Shown here in pieces: positions 8,857-17,500 of a DNA stretch of 53,641 nucleotides. A model generated the notes under the pieces. It was given only the letters and a program-made list of their open reading frames with translations. It had not been told where the DNA came from and did no database searches. The first letter of the stretch is position 1. Every line of letters begins with the position of its first letter. Made by a program: the position numbers and the translations under genes. This DNA comes from PVC group bacterium (lineage in GTDB: Bacteria > Verrucomicrobiota > Kiritimatiellia > UBA8416). Where the stretch lies: the NCBI GenBank assembly GCA_003567005.1, contig PXBF01000163.1, positions 1 to 53,641 of the forward strand, given 5' to 3'.

Positions 8857-9726
8857 ATGTATGGAGAGCCGATGTTGAATAAGCGTATTGTGATAGGGGT
8901 TGCGGTGATCGTGCTGGTAGCATCTATCGGTATGGCCATGTCCAGTCGGTTGGCTTTGGTGCGCGCGCGGCACCAAGGGGATATCCAAGATGCCTTGATT
9001 GCTTCCTTACAATCCGAGCTGGCGGCTGTGCGCAGTGGCCGTGGGGCATCCGCACCGGCGCCGATTTCGTTTGCGTCGCGCGACCTTGGCGCAGAAGCGC
9101 TGTCTTCGGTATCGAAAGAAGCTTTGCTCGATGAACTCGATGCGGCGGAGCAAGAGGTGATGCGGTTATCCGCTCGTGTGGAGGCGCTGGAGGCGGCGCA
9201 AGAGGCGCAAGCATCGCAGCAGCCGCAGGGCCGTGCGGAGCGGATGCAGGCCTGGCGTGAGCGCATGCAGCAGCAGGATCCCGAGGGCTACGAGAGACGT
9301 CGGGAGGAAGGGCGCGAAATGATGGGGCGTGTGGCGGAGACCACGCGCGATCGTTTGTTGTTCATGCAGTCGATTCCAACCGAAGGGCTTGCACCGGAGT
9401 ATCTTGAGAATCACCATGCCTTATTGGAACGGCTGGAATTTTTTGATCGTACGATGCAGGAAGTTGCTGCAAATCCAGACGATCCGCAAAACCGGGCCCG
9501 TCTGCCGCAGATGTTTGCCCAAATGCGGGGTTTGGATGAAATGCTGCAGATGCAACGGGATGTGTTATTGGATGATTTTGCGCGGGATATCGGGTATCAA
9601 GGTGAAGATGCTGAAACATTTGTTTCTGCTATCCATGTGATTACGGATATGACAACGATTCCGGGTCCCGGGTATTTGCGTCGCGCGATGCGCGGGGATG
9701 GACGCGGTGCCACGCAGCAGGAATAG
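8857..9726 (+). CDS. Membrane-anchored coiled-coil protein of unknown function
   Basis: I do not recognise this 289-residue protein. It has an N-terminal signal-anchor (KRIVIGVAVIVLVASIGMAM), then a helical region rich in Glu, Ala and Arg with heptad-like spacing (LLDELDAAEQEVMRLSARVEALEAA, about residues 80-120). A Gln/Arg-rich segment and a helical C-terminal domain of about 110 residues containing DRLLFMQSIPTEGL follow. The ATG at 8857 is placed 6 bases after GGAGGAG; a TTG at 8827 would extend it upstream with no signal-like sequence, and ATG 8872 is also possible. It is monocistronic, divergent from lemA, with a terminator-like hairpin about 150 bases downstream. A periplasmic or envelope location is likely from the anchor. 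Confidence 0.72.
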   Translation: MYGEPMLNKRIVIGVAVIVLVASIGMAMSSRLALVRARHQGDIQDALIASLQSELAAVRSGRGASAPAPISFASRDLGAEALSSVSKEALLDELDAAEQEVMRLSARVEALEAAQEAQASQQPQGRAERMQAWRERMQQQDPEGYERRREEGREMMGRVAETTRDRLLFMQSIPTEGLAPEYLENHHALLERLEFFDRTMQEVAANPDDPQNRARLPQMFAQMRGLDEMLQMQRDVLLDDFARDIGYQGEDAETFVSAIHVITDMTTIPGPGYLRRAMRGDGRGATQQE

Positions 9727-10140
9727 GCCCTGCCTCAATTTGTTCAGCCTTTGCTTTTTGCGTTTTTTGGGGTTGGTTGGGGTATGTTTTTCCAGCGCCA
9801 GTAGCTCGTTTTTTTGTCATTTGCCTGTCAGGCGCAGCGATTGGACATGATGGCGGTTGGTGGTTTTAGCGCCTGCGACAGGCCGGATCCCTTGCAAGAG
9901 GTGTGGTTCTGTGTTTCGATTCGGCCTGCTTTTTTTTTACTATAATCTAAAAAATGCCCCTTTTTTGGTAGAATTATGTGGATTACACAATGTGAGGAAT
10001 CCGGATGCGGTATCCTTCTTTACGTTCTGTTGGAATGGTGTTGAGATGCCATGCGACGAGGACTTTTGCCACAGCGTAAGAGCAACATGTGTGTGTTGCC
10101 GTGCAGGGGTTCTTGTAATCGAAGAAAGAAGGAGAGAATC
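9727..10140 (+). other. Long intergenic leader region before the rubrerythrin gene
   Basis: No coding frame I can defend. It contains T-rich tracts, three GCCTG/CAGGC elements (9824-9834, 9871-9883, 9922-9928) that can pair in more than one way, one of them as a terminator hairpin at 9879-9938, and a TATAAT at 9941-9946. The last 180 bases probably hold the rubrerythrin promoter and 5' leader. A clear -35 box or PerR box was not found. Confidence 0.5.
9879..9938 (+). terminator. Long-loop hairpin followed by a T tract
   Basis: CAGGCCGGAT at 9879-9888 pairs with ATTCGGCCTG at 9919-9928 (10 pairs, one G-U) around a 30-base loop, followed by a C and nine T at 9930-9938. The same CAGGC can instead pair with GCCTG at 9871-9875. 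It could terminate the 8857 transcript or act as a conditional terminator. Confidence 0.5.
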
Positions 10141-10716
10141 ATGCCAGAATTAAAAGGCACACAGACACAGATTAATTTAAGCACAGCGTTTGCGGGTGAG
10201 TCACAAGCACGCAATCGTTATACCTATGCTGCCAGTGAGGCGCGTAAGTCCGGGTATGTGCAGATTGCCGATATATTTGAAGAGACCGCGAACCAGGAGC
10301 GGGAGCATGCCAAGCGTTTATTCAAGTTGATGGATGGTGGTGAAGTAGAAGTCACGGCTGCTTTTCCGGCGGGTCCTGTGGGCTCGACCGTTGAAAACCT
10401 TCGTCATGGTGCCGCCGGTGAGCATTACGAGTGGACGGAGATGTATCCCGGTTTTGCCAAGACGGCCCGTGAAGAAGGATTCGAGAACATTGCGAAAGTG
10501 TTTGAAGCGATTGCGGTTGCCGAGAAGCAGCATGAAAAGCGTTATTTGGAATTGGCTGCCAATGTTGACGGTGGTACCGTATTCATGAAGGAAAAAGCGG
10601 TCGTATGGCGCTGCATTAACTGTGGTTATATTGCAGAAGCGAATGAAGCGCCGAAGGTCTGTCCGGCTTGTGCGCATCCGCAGGCTCATTTTGAGTTACT
10701 GGCAGAGAACTGGTAA
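10141..10716 (+). CDS. rbr: Rubrerythrin
   Basis: Cytoplasmic non-haem iron protein that reduces hydrogen peroxide in anaerobes. The 191-residue length equals the family norm. The diiron site is visible: E20 in [11 protein letters not shown]53 and H56 in NQEREH, EHYEW near 95, and EKQHEKR near 130. The C-terminal rubredoxin-like domain has the two CxxC pairs RCINCGYI and KVCPACAHP that bind one iron. Start ATG at 10141 follows AAGGAGAGAATC; the frame is open further upstream to 10051, but that extension has no family counterpart. The rubredoxin gene follows 95 bases downstream and is the expected electron donor, so the two likely form an oxidative-stress unit. Confidence 0.97.
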   Translation: MPELKGTQTQINLSTAFAGESQARNRYTYAASEARKSGYVQIADIFEETANQEREHAKRLFKLMDGGEVEVTAAFPAGPVGSTVENLRHGAAGEHYEWTEMYPGFAKTAREEGFENIAKVFEAIAVAEKQHEKRYLELAANVDGGTVFMKEKAVVWRCINCGYIAEANEAPKVCPACAHPQAHFELLAENW

Positions 10717-10728
10717 GTCAAGCATTGA

Positions 10729-10753
10729 CGCGGGTTGGGCTTGCCAGTCCGCG
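10729..10753 (+). other. Hairpin between rubrerythrin and rubredoxin genes
   Basis: A stem of ten pairs, two of them G-U, joins 10729-10738 to 10744-10753 around a 5-base loop. No T tract follows, so it is more likely an RNA-processing or stability element than a terminator. Confidence 0.35.
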
Positions 10754-10811
10754 TGTGGTGCGCTATAAGTCGCACACATGATTGTTCATGTACATAAAGG
10801 GAGGAACCGTT

Positions 10812-10973
10812 ATGCAGAAATATGTTTGTAACTTATGTGGTTATATTTACGATCCTGAGATTGGCGATCCGGATAATGGCGTTGCGGCTGGCACGGCATT
10901 TTCTGATTTGCCCGAAGATTGGGTATGTCCGGATTGCGGTGCAGGCGTAGATGACTTTGAGCCTGTCGACTAA
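10812..10973 (+). CDS. Rubredoxin
   Basis: Small cytoplasmic one-iron electron carrier of 53 residues. It shows both canonical iron-binding loops, [12 protein letters not shown] and [14 protein letters not shown], and the conserved [20 protein letters not shown] between them. The start ATG at 10812 is preceded by GGGAGGAACC. It lies directly downstream of rubrerythrin and upstream of a strong terminator, so it is probably the last gene of the unit and passes electrons to rubrerythrin. Confidence 0.97.
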   Translation: MQKYVCNLCGYIYDPEIGDPDNGVAAGTAFSDLPEDWVCPDCGAGVDDFEPVD

Positions 10974-11000
10974 TGTTGGCGTTCAAGGATTCATTTTTCA

Positions 11001-11029
11001 GGCTCCCTCTCGTAGGGAGCCTTTTTTTT
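11001..11029 (+). terminator. Rho-independent terminator after rubredoxin
   Basis: GGCTCCCT (11001-11008) and AGGGAGCC (11014-11021) form a perfect 8-base-pair stem with a 5-base loop, followed by eight T. It separates the rubrerythrin/rubredoxin unit from the lipid A genes. Confidence 0.9.
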
Positions 11030-11087
11030 GTTTTTTCGCGGCGCTGAATTCCGTACTGTTTGGCTGCATGGAAAGGGGACTTGTTCT

Positions 11088-12101
11088 ATGGAACAGCTTA
11101 AGATAGGAACATTACTTGAGGGGGATCAGGAGGTACTGCAGCGCGCCACGGACGAAATGGCCGTACAGCCTGTTGACCAGGAATGTATGGAGGTGCCGGC
11201 GGGCGATGCGGCCTGGTTACAGACGACGATTGCGAAACCGGTATCCGTGACGGGGCCCGGGACCTTTCTGGGGAAGGCGCAGCGGCGATTAGAGTTTTTG
11301 CCGGCAGCGCGCCGGGGTTGGCGTTTTGAGCGAACGGATTTGGGGTACGCGCTCGATATTGAAGTATCCGTACGCAATATTTGGACGACCGCGCGCAACA
11401 TTGTGCTTTGCAGTGGTTCGCCGCACAACTACATGCGTATGGTTGAACATATTGTGGCCCTGAAATATATGGGGCTCGACAATGTGTTGATTCGGATGGA
11501 TTCGGGGGATCCGCCGTTATTTGATCGTAGCAGTATGGATTTGGTGGAGGCGATTGACGAGGCCGGTATTGTGCAACAGGCTGAGCCTGCGCGTGTGGTG
11601 ACGGTAAAGGAACCGGTTTCGATAACGGCACCGAATGGGGGGTTTCTGACATTTCTGCCGGCCAGCGATGGGGATCGGCGTTTGACGGTTGATTGTGCGG
11701 TGAACTTTTCAACGGCTATTGGTAAGCAACGGATTCGTTTTGATGTAAATCCGGAAACCTTTCGTCGGGGTGCATCAGCGCGTACGAATACGAATCTTTG
11801 GATGATGCTGTATTGCAAAACGGCGGGAAAATTATTTGCGGATACGCGCAACCTGGGTTACACGCTGCGTAATATTCTGGTGGCGGGTCCGCGGAAGTAT
11901 GTTAACGAGCCATACTTGATACATAATGGAAAATCGTTGGAGGCGGTTTGGCATCGGGCGGTATTGGATCTTTTAGCGGCGGTCGCGTTGATTGATATGG
12001 GGCGGTTTGCGGGTCATATCATATCGTACAAGGCTGGGCATACGTTAGATTGCGATATGATCCGACTGCTTTATCAAAAGGATTTGCTGGAGGATATTTG
12101 A
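11088..12101 (+). CDS. LpxC-like UDP-3-O-acyl-GlcNAc deacetylase, divergent
   Basis: Homologue of LpxC, the zinc deacetylase that commits the cell to lipid A synthesis. Recognisable blocks are NYMRMVEHIVALKYMGLDNVLI (E120, H121 matching the E. coli E78-H79 pair), DPPLFDRSSMDLVEAIDEAGI (the DGS region), NPETF, and SYKAGHTLD (H318, matching H265). Around the other metal ligands it differs: E. coli has HKILDAIGD, here WHRAVLDLLAA, so the His is shifted one residue (H289), the Asp ligand is present (D294), and the catalytic Asp of the GD pair is Ala. The length, 337 residues, is slightly above the usual 300-310 because of an N-terminal extension. ATG 11088 follows AAAGGGGAC. It overlaps lpxA as TGATG, as expected for lipid A genes. 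Activity is uncertain; it may be a lineage-specific variant or a paralogue. Confidence 0.78.
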   Translation: MEQLKIGTLLEGDQEVLQRATDEMAVQPVDQECMEVPAGDAAWLQTTIAKPVSVTGPGTFLGKAQRRLEFLPAARRGWRFERTDLGYALDIEVSVRNIWTTARNIVLCSGSPHNYMRMVEHIVALKYMGLDNVLIRMDSGDPPLFDRSSMDLVEAIDEAGIVQQAEPARVVTVKEPVSITAPNGGFLTFLPASDGDRRLTVDCAVNFSTAIGKQRIRFDVNPETFRRGASARTNTNLWMMLYCKTAGKLFADTRNLGYTLRNILVAGPRKYVNEPYLIHNGKSLEAVWHRAVLDLLAAVALIDMGRFAGHIISYKAGHTLDCDMIRLLYQKDLLEDI

Positions 12102-12907
12102 TGGAAGCGACGATTCATGCATCGGCTGTTGTGGAAGAGGGTGCCGTACTGGATGCGGATGTGCAAGTTGGCCCGTTTAGTTATATTGCGGCTGGTGCGC
12201 GGGTAGGCGCGGGATGCCGGATTGGCCCGCAGGTGACGATTCATGGTTGTGTCACGCTTGGCGCGCGGTGCCATGTGCATGCGGGCGCGGTATTGGGGGA
12301 TTTGCCGCAGGATTTGGGTTTTTCGGGGGATGCATCGTATGTAGCCATTGGCGATGATTGTGTCTTGCGAGAGGGCGTGACGATTCATCGTGGCACGAAG
12401 CCGGGCACGACAACGCGCATGGGCAACCGCTGTATGTTCATGGCCAATAGTCATGCGGCGCACAATGTACAGATGGGCGATGACGTCATTCTAGCTAATG
12501 GTGCTTTACTCGGAGGGTATGCCGAAGTGGGGTCACGTGTCTTTGTGAGCGGCAATGCGCTGGTGCATCAGTTTGTGCGGATTGGAGAAGGTGCGATGTT
12601 GGGCGGGGGGGCTGCGGTTTCCAAGGATGTACCTCCTTATTGCACGGTACGCCCGCTCAGTGCCAATCGGGTTTTGGGGTTGAATATTGTCGGGATGCGT
12701 CGGGCGGGGATCAGCGCCGCCGAGAGAACCACGATCAAGCGCTTGTTCAAGCTATTGTATGTAAGTGGTCAAAATGTATCCGATGCGAGAGAGGCGATGC
12801 AGCAAGAGAATATTGGGGATGTGGCGGCGGCCAAAACGTTTGTTGATTTTGTGCTGGCATCAGAGCGTGGCCTTTGCGGTTATGAGCGTAGTGTCGGTAC
12901 AGATTGA
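12101..12907 (+). CDS. lpxA: Acyl-ACP--UDP-N-acetylglucosamine O-acyltransferase
   Basis: Cytoplasmic enzyme that transfers a 3-hydroxyacyl chain to UDP-GlcNAc, the first step of lipid A synthesis. The 268 residues begin with left-handed beta-helix hexapeptide repeats (IHASAVVEEGAVLDADVQVGPF) and include VTIHRGTK and NSHAAHNVQMGDD, where the second His corresponds to the catalytic His of LpxA. A helical C-terminal domain follows (RRAGISAAERTTIKRLFKLLY). The start ATG overlaps the LpxC-like stop, so translation is coupled. The neighbouring fabZ, lpxD and lpxB seen in other genomes are not here. Confidence 0.95.
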   Translation: MEATIHASAVVEEGAVLDADVQVGPFSYIAAGARVGAGCRIGPQVTIHGCVTLGARCHVHAGAVLGDLPQDLGFSGDASYVAIGDDCVLREGVTIHRGTKPGTTTRMGNRCMFMANSHAAHNVQMGDDVILANGALLGGYAEVGSRVFVSGNALVHQFVRIGEGAMLGGGAAVSKDVPPYCTVRPLSANRVLGLNIVGMRRAGISAAERTTIKRLFKLLYVSGQNVSDAREAMQQENIGDVAAAKTFVDFVLASERGLCGYERSVGTD

Positions 12908-12931
12908 TGAGTGGGTTTGCATACGTTTCGC

Positions 12932-13753
12932 TCAGGGTAGAATGCTCGGGGTAATGTGAATCTTCAGATTGCTACGGCTGGATTGTCGGGTGCGTCCGAT
13001 GAGAAATTGATTGAACAAGGTATTTGCCTCTGACCATTCGCCCACTTGTATGGTTTGTCCGTTGCGCACCATTACTTCCGTTTCAATGGATCGGAAGCGG
13101 TAGCTTTGGGCCGATCGGTCTGGTCCCTGTCCGCGAATTTCAGGCGTCATACGAATCAAGATGGTTTCGCCGTCGGGTTGTAGGGTGGGTTTGCATACGA
13201 GAAAGGCTCCGACATCCTGCCAGCGCGTGCCCACATGGATGCGAGAATGAAAGCGGCTGTAATCTGCGGTCCATTCGAGATAAGGCAAACGTTTGCCCAC
13301 GCGTAATGTTGCATCATGTCCGCTGCGTGTCACGAGCATCTGCTGCGTGTCCTGTTCCGTGGTTTCGCTGCGGTGTTGGGCGCGGGGGCGTATGCGCCAG
13401 CGTGTACCCGAGGGATCGTGAGAGATTTCTCCTTCCAATGCTGCCGCATCCTCTTGTTCCTGGCGTTGTTCTGCAAAGCGAACCGAGAGTTGAATGTTTC
13501 GGGCTGTAGCAGCGGTTTGCGAAAAAGCTTCGCGCAAGGCTTTATGTTTCGCGGGGGAGGTTCTTACGAAAATACGTCCGCCTCGCGGGTCGGCGATGCT
13601 GCGCCCTTCTCCATCGAGTATCGTATCCACGACCTCTAGCATGACACGCATATCGTTTCCTGCGGTGCCGTAGACTTCCAGTTGGTAGTCGTGCGTAGCT
13701 CGTGCATAGCTACATAAAAAGAGGTATGCGCATAGTATGATGATCGTTTTCAT
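12932..13753 (-). CDS. Exported secretin-like protein (type II/IV secretion secretin fragment-like)
   Basis: Protein of 273 residues with a signal peptide (MKTIIILCAYLFLCSYARA). The C-terminal half resembles the core of GspD/PilQ secretins: LRVGKRLPYLEW, then DVGAFLVCKPTLQPDGETILIRMTPEIRG, and EVMVRNGQTIQVGEW. The N-terminal part, with GRIFVRTSPAKHKALREAF, looks like one secretin N-domain. True secretins are about 500-700 residues, so this is a mini-version that may not form a full channel. The start is ATG 13753 because the signal peptide begins there; ATG 13813 with GAGG upstream would add 20 residues. It lies just downstream of the FHA gene on the same strand and converges with lpxA. Confidence 0.65.
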   Translation of the reverse strand: MKTIIILCAYLFLCSYARATHDYQLEVYGTAGNDMRVMLEVVDTILDGEGRSIADPRGGRIFVRTSPAKHKALREAFSQTAATARNIQLSVRFAEQRQEQEDAAALEGEISHDPSGTRWRIRPRAQHRSETTEQDTQQMLVTRSGHDATLRVGKRLPYLEWTADYSRFHSRIHVGTRWQDVGAFLVCKPTLQPDGETILIRMTPEIRGQGPDRSAQSYRFRSIETEVMVRNGQTIQVGEWSEANTLFNQFLIGRTRQSSRSNLKIHITPSILP

Positions 13754-13855
13754 AGGATTATGGTAACGCATGGCGAGGGTCAATGCCACTGTAATCCATG
13801 GTTCAATGCGCATCCATTCAACCTCGGACAGGGTTATGGCCTTGCGGATGCGGGG

Positions 13856-14302
13856 TTACGCTTTTGGGTCTGACGCTGTACGGCTTTCCGGTTGGGAGGT
13901 TTTTTTTCGCGTAAACAGCATGGTGGCATCGCCGATGCGTATGATGTCGTTATCCTGCAACATGCAGCGTGTTACGCGAACGCCATTCACGAAACAGCCA
14001 TTCGTACTGTTCAGGTCTTCAAGAATTTCTTCGTCGTGCAGAAAAAAGATGCGCGCGTGCTGGCGTGATACGCTTGGGTCTGGAATACAGATATCTGCGT
14101 CAGCCTCCCGTCCGATGGAGTAATCCTTGCGTTCCAAGGGAATATTTCTGGGGGGCGTATTCGATCCCGTGCGAATCGTGATGCCCATTTGGGCATTGGC
14201 TTGTTGCGGTTCCTGCAGCTCAATCGGTAGTGTACGCGATAGAAGTGAGGCTTTATTGGAATTGGCTTTGCTTGCCGTTGGTTGTGTTGCATGAGCTTTC
14301 AT
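13856..14302 (-). CDS. FHA domain protein
   Basis: Cytoplasmic phosphothreonine-binding adaptor of 148 residues. The forkhead-associated domain spans about residues 45-130 and shows the hallmark pieces YSIGREADADICIPDPSVSRQHARIFF and LEDLNSTNGCFVNGVRV. The first 40 residues are low-complexity and probably disordered. It starts at ATG 14302, only some 40 bases upstream of the longest form of the secretin-like gene, so the two may be co-transcribed. FHA proteins often regulate secretion or respond to Ser/Thr kinases; no kinase gene is seen in this window. Confidence 0.88.
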   Translation of the reverse strand: MKAHATQPTASKANSNKASLLSRTLPIELQEPQQANAQMGITIRTGSNTPPRNIPLERKDYSIGREADADICIPDPSVSRQHARIFFLHDEEILEDLNSTNGCFVNGVRVTRCMLQDNDIIRIGDATMLFTRKKTSQPESRTASDPKA

Positions 14303-14593
14303 GCTTTATATGGTATGACGATATACCGGTTGCGTCAATGGGGAGCTTTGGCGTTACAATACGCGGTCGAACACGGAGGCGGGGTCGCTGCTAGCGTTCG
14401 TATGGCCCGTTGTTTAGGGGGGTACGGTGTCGTGCTTGACATTGTTTGTCGTGTTTTGAATGCTATTTTTGTGCATAGTGATCTGGTTGCACGTGATTTT
14501 TGTTTGGCTGCTTGCGCGTATATGTACCCCTGTTTAGGTTGGTATAGCGAGAATGCTGCAATGTGTTTCTTAAACGGGGGGGATTCGTTTGAT
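14303..14593. other. Divergent intergenic region between the FHA gene and the secreted esterase
   Basis: No gene supported. The frame of the downstream esterase stays open back to 14282, but a signal peptide begins only at 14594. A TTGACA at 14436-14441 has no matching -10 at normal spacing. The shared TATAAT element of the neighbouring family is absent. Confidence 0.45.
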
Positions 14594-17500
14594 ATGAAGA
14601 TACGAGAGTCTGTTTATCGCGCTGTAGTGCTATTATTATTTTCGGGCGTTTGTGCGGTGCGGGCTGGTGATCAACCCCTGATCAACGTCAATTTCAATTC
14701 CTGGGTACCAGCGCACAATCCGGGACCTGGCATTGAGGATGCGAGTGCATTGGTCGGTCCTGCGGGAGGTTTAGGGACGTTTTGGAATCAGTTTGCATCC
14801 CACTCATCAACAAATACGATTTTTGATTCCGCGGGGGAAGCGACGACGGTAACGGTCAGCACGGATTTCACGGAAGGGCGCTATGATGGTACGGGCCCCT
14901 CTCTGCGGATGTTGCGGTCGACTTTGGTTGATCATGGTAGAGGGCAGGATCGAATGCTTACGATTTTGGGTTTGGAGCCAGGCGGTTCGTATCACATATG
15001 GATCGTAAGTCATCGGCATCAGTCGCCAACACGGGAGCGTCAAAAGGGTACTTGGACAGCCTTAAACAGTACGATTTCAGCGACTACGCAAGAGGTTGAC
15101 GGCACCGATGGTGCCTTGAATGGGTCCAGCTTTGTGGCCGGTGTAAACTATGTATGGTTTGAGAATGTGGTAGCTGATGCGGAGGGGCAGATCAGATTTC
15201 GCGGCAAGGGTGCTGATATAGCGGGGGGTGCTGATGACGATTATCGGAATCATTTGAGTGGGTTACAGATCCAGGTTGCCGAGCCGGTAGAGTTGGGTCC
15301 GGTGGATGCGTTGGCTTCAAGTGTCGTTGCGGCGCAGGCGGAGGTAGAAGCGGGCGGGATTGCTTCCACCACGGTAACGGTCAGCTTGCGGGATGCGCAG
15401 GGGTTTCGCATACCGGGCGAAGAAGTGCAATTGTCTGATGCATCTGGCGTCGCGCAGATTGATTCGCCGTCGGTGATGATGACTGACGGGTTGGGTGAGG
15501 CGGTATTTACGGTACGTTCCGAGGAACCGGGCACGGCAACTTTTACTGCCACTGTTTTATCGGCGAACGATTTGGTGCTTTCGCAAGTGGCCCCGATTGT
15601 GTTTGTGGAATCGTTGCTTAGCGATATTTTCAGCGTGAACCTGTACGCATTCGGGCGTCAGCATGCGGGTGATACCTGGACACAGCCTGCGATCCGAGAA
15701 ACGGTGCAGTTGAATTCGGGCGAGGTCGCGGGGGCGGGCGCATTTGCTACGGCTGGCTGGCAGAACATTCTGGCGCGTGTGGGTGAGACGTCGATCAGTT
15801 CGCGGCTTGGGCAGAGCGCGACGTTTGATCTGATTCGCCAGCGCAATGCGGGGCCGCATTATTGGACATCGACGCGTAATGCGGCCACGTTTGAGATACC
15901 GGATGCGAAGATGCTAGACGCAAAAAGCAATGGTACCTTTGATCCCGGCGATGGATCGCTACATTCTGTTTTTGCGGTTCGGGACATTCCATTTGCGGCC
16001 TATGATTTTGTGATCTACTTCGGGATCAGTCAGGCGCAGAGCGGGAATGGTCGGGGAACCATTCGCATCAACGGGGGGGCTGCGCGTCGGTTCACGCTAT
16101 TGACGACGGAGCCCGATGGTACGCTTGTGGAGATTACGGATGAGACGACACCGGGCAATTATCTGGTTTACCGAGGGTATGCGGATTCGACATTACACAT
16201 AGAAATTCGGGGGGATGGTAGCAACCATCTGGGGCCTGCGGGTATCCAGATTGCCGAGGCAGATCGAGCCCGGCCGCCCTTGGAAATCACGGGCCTCACG
16301 TTTGATCCGGCCTTGCAGCAGGCGACGTTGACGTGGCGTTCGTTTCCAGGTGATGTGTATGGGGTATATTGGTCCGATGATTTGGGGGAATTTGCGCCTT
16401 TTATCAATCCGGTTGTAAACGCGCATCCCGAGGAGGCGGTAACGACGTACGGTCCGTTTGCGGTTCCGGTGCGCAATCCAGAACGAGGGATGTTCCGGAT
16501 TGGGCCTGCCGATTCTGATCCGCCCAGGCTGGAGCGGGTGCGGGGGCACGATCGCACGATCCATCTCACATTTTCCGAGCCGATGATGCGGGACACGGCG
16601 AAGGATCCCTCCAACTACCTCATAGAATCGGAGGGAGGGGCGTCGGTGGCAATATCGTCGATTCAGTTTTATCCTTCACGTGAGACGGTTATGCTGACGA
16701 CATCCGAGCCCTTGGCGCTCGACACGGTTTATACGGTGACGTTGCATCATTTGACTGATTTGGCAGGGTATGCATTGGAAGGGGACAGTGTCGCGATGTT
16801 CCGGACGTGGGACGACAATCCGGACGGGGTACGCGTTTTTATTCTTTCGGGGCAGTCGAATATGGTAGGGCGCGGTTCGCGCGAAAACGGGCATGGTGGT
16901 GTGGCTGGTGCGATTGGCAGTTTACGGTACTTGGCGATCCATGATACGGCAAACTATGGTCATTTGCTTTTGGATCCGGAAGAGTCTGCCACGAGTGCCT
17001 GGCGGGACCGTAGTGATGTGCAGCTCTGGTGGAACCGTGCAGCCAGCGGCGGTGCGCCGAACATTACGCAAGGCGATCTCGGGCCCGCGACGGCCCCGAC
17101 GACCTTTGGTCCCGAGTATGGTTTTGGTTGGGTTGTAGGGGATCATTTTGATCAGCCGGTATTACTCATCAAAAGTTGTTGGGGTGGGCGTAGCTTGTTT
17201 GTGGACTTTCGTTCGCCGCGGGCAGTGGTTGCGCGCGGGGGTGATGTTGGACCGTACTACTACGAATTGCTTGCCCATGTTCGCCAGGCTCTTGATGATC
17301 TTGATAGTGCGTTTCCGGCATTTGCGGGGATGGGGTATCAGATTGCTGGCTTTGGTTGGCATCAGGGGTGGAATGATAGTTTACATACATCTCCGGCGGC
17401 CGAGTATGAAGCCAACATGGCGGATTTTATACGGGATCTTCGTGATGAACTTGGGCAGCCGGATTTGCCGGTTGTGATTGGTGCAACGGGGCACGGCGGT

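Noticed and set aside
10051..10140. Upstream start for rubrerythrin
   Set aside because: The extension contains no family sequence, and a good ribosome-binding site precedes ATG 10141, which restores the exact 191-residue length.
14436..14469. Sigma70 promoter for the 14594 gene starting at TTGACA
   Set aside because: No -10 hexamer lies at 16-18 bases; the nearest TATTTT is 22 bases away.
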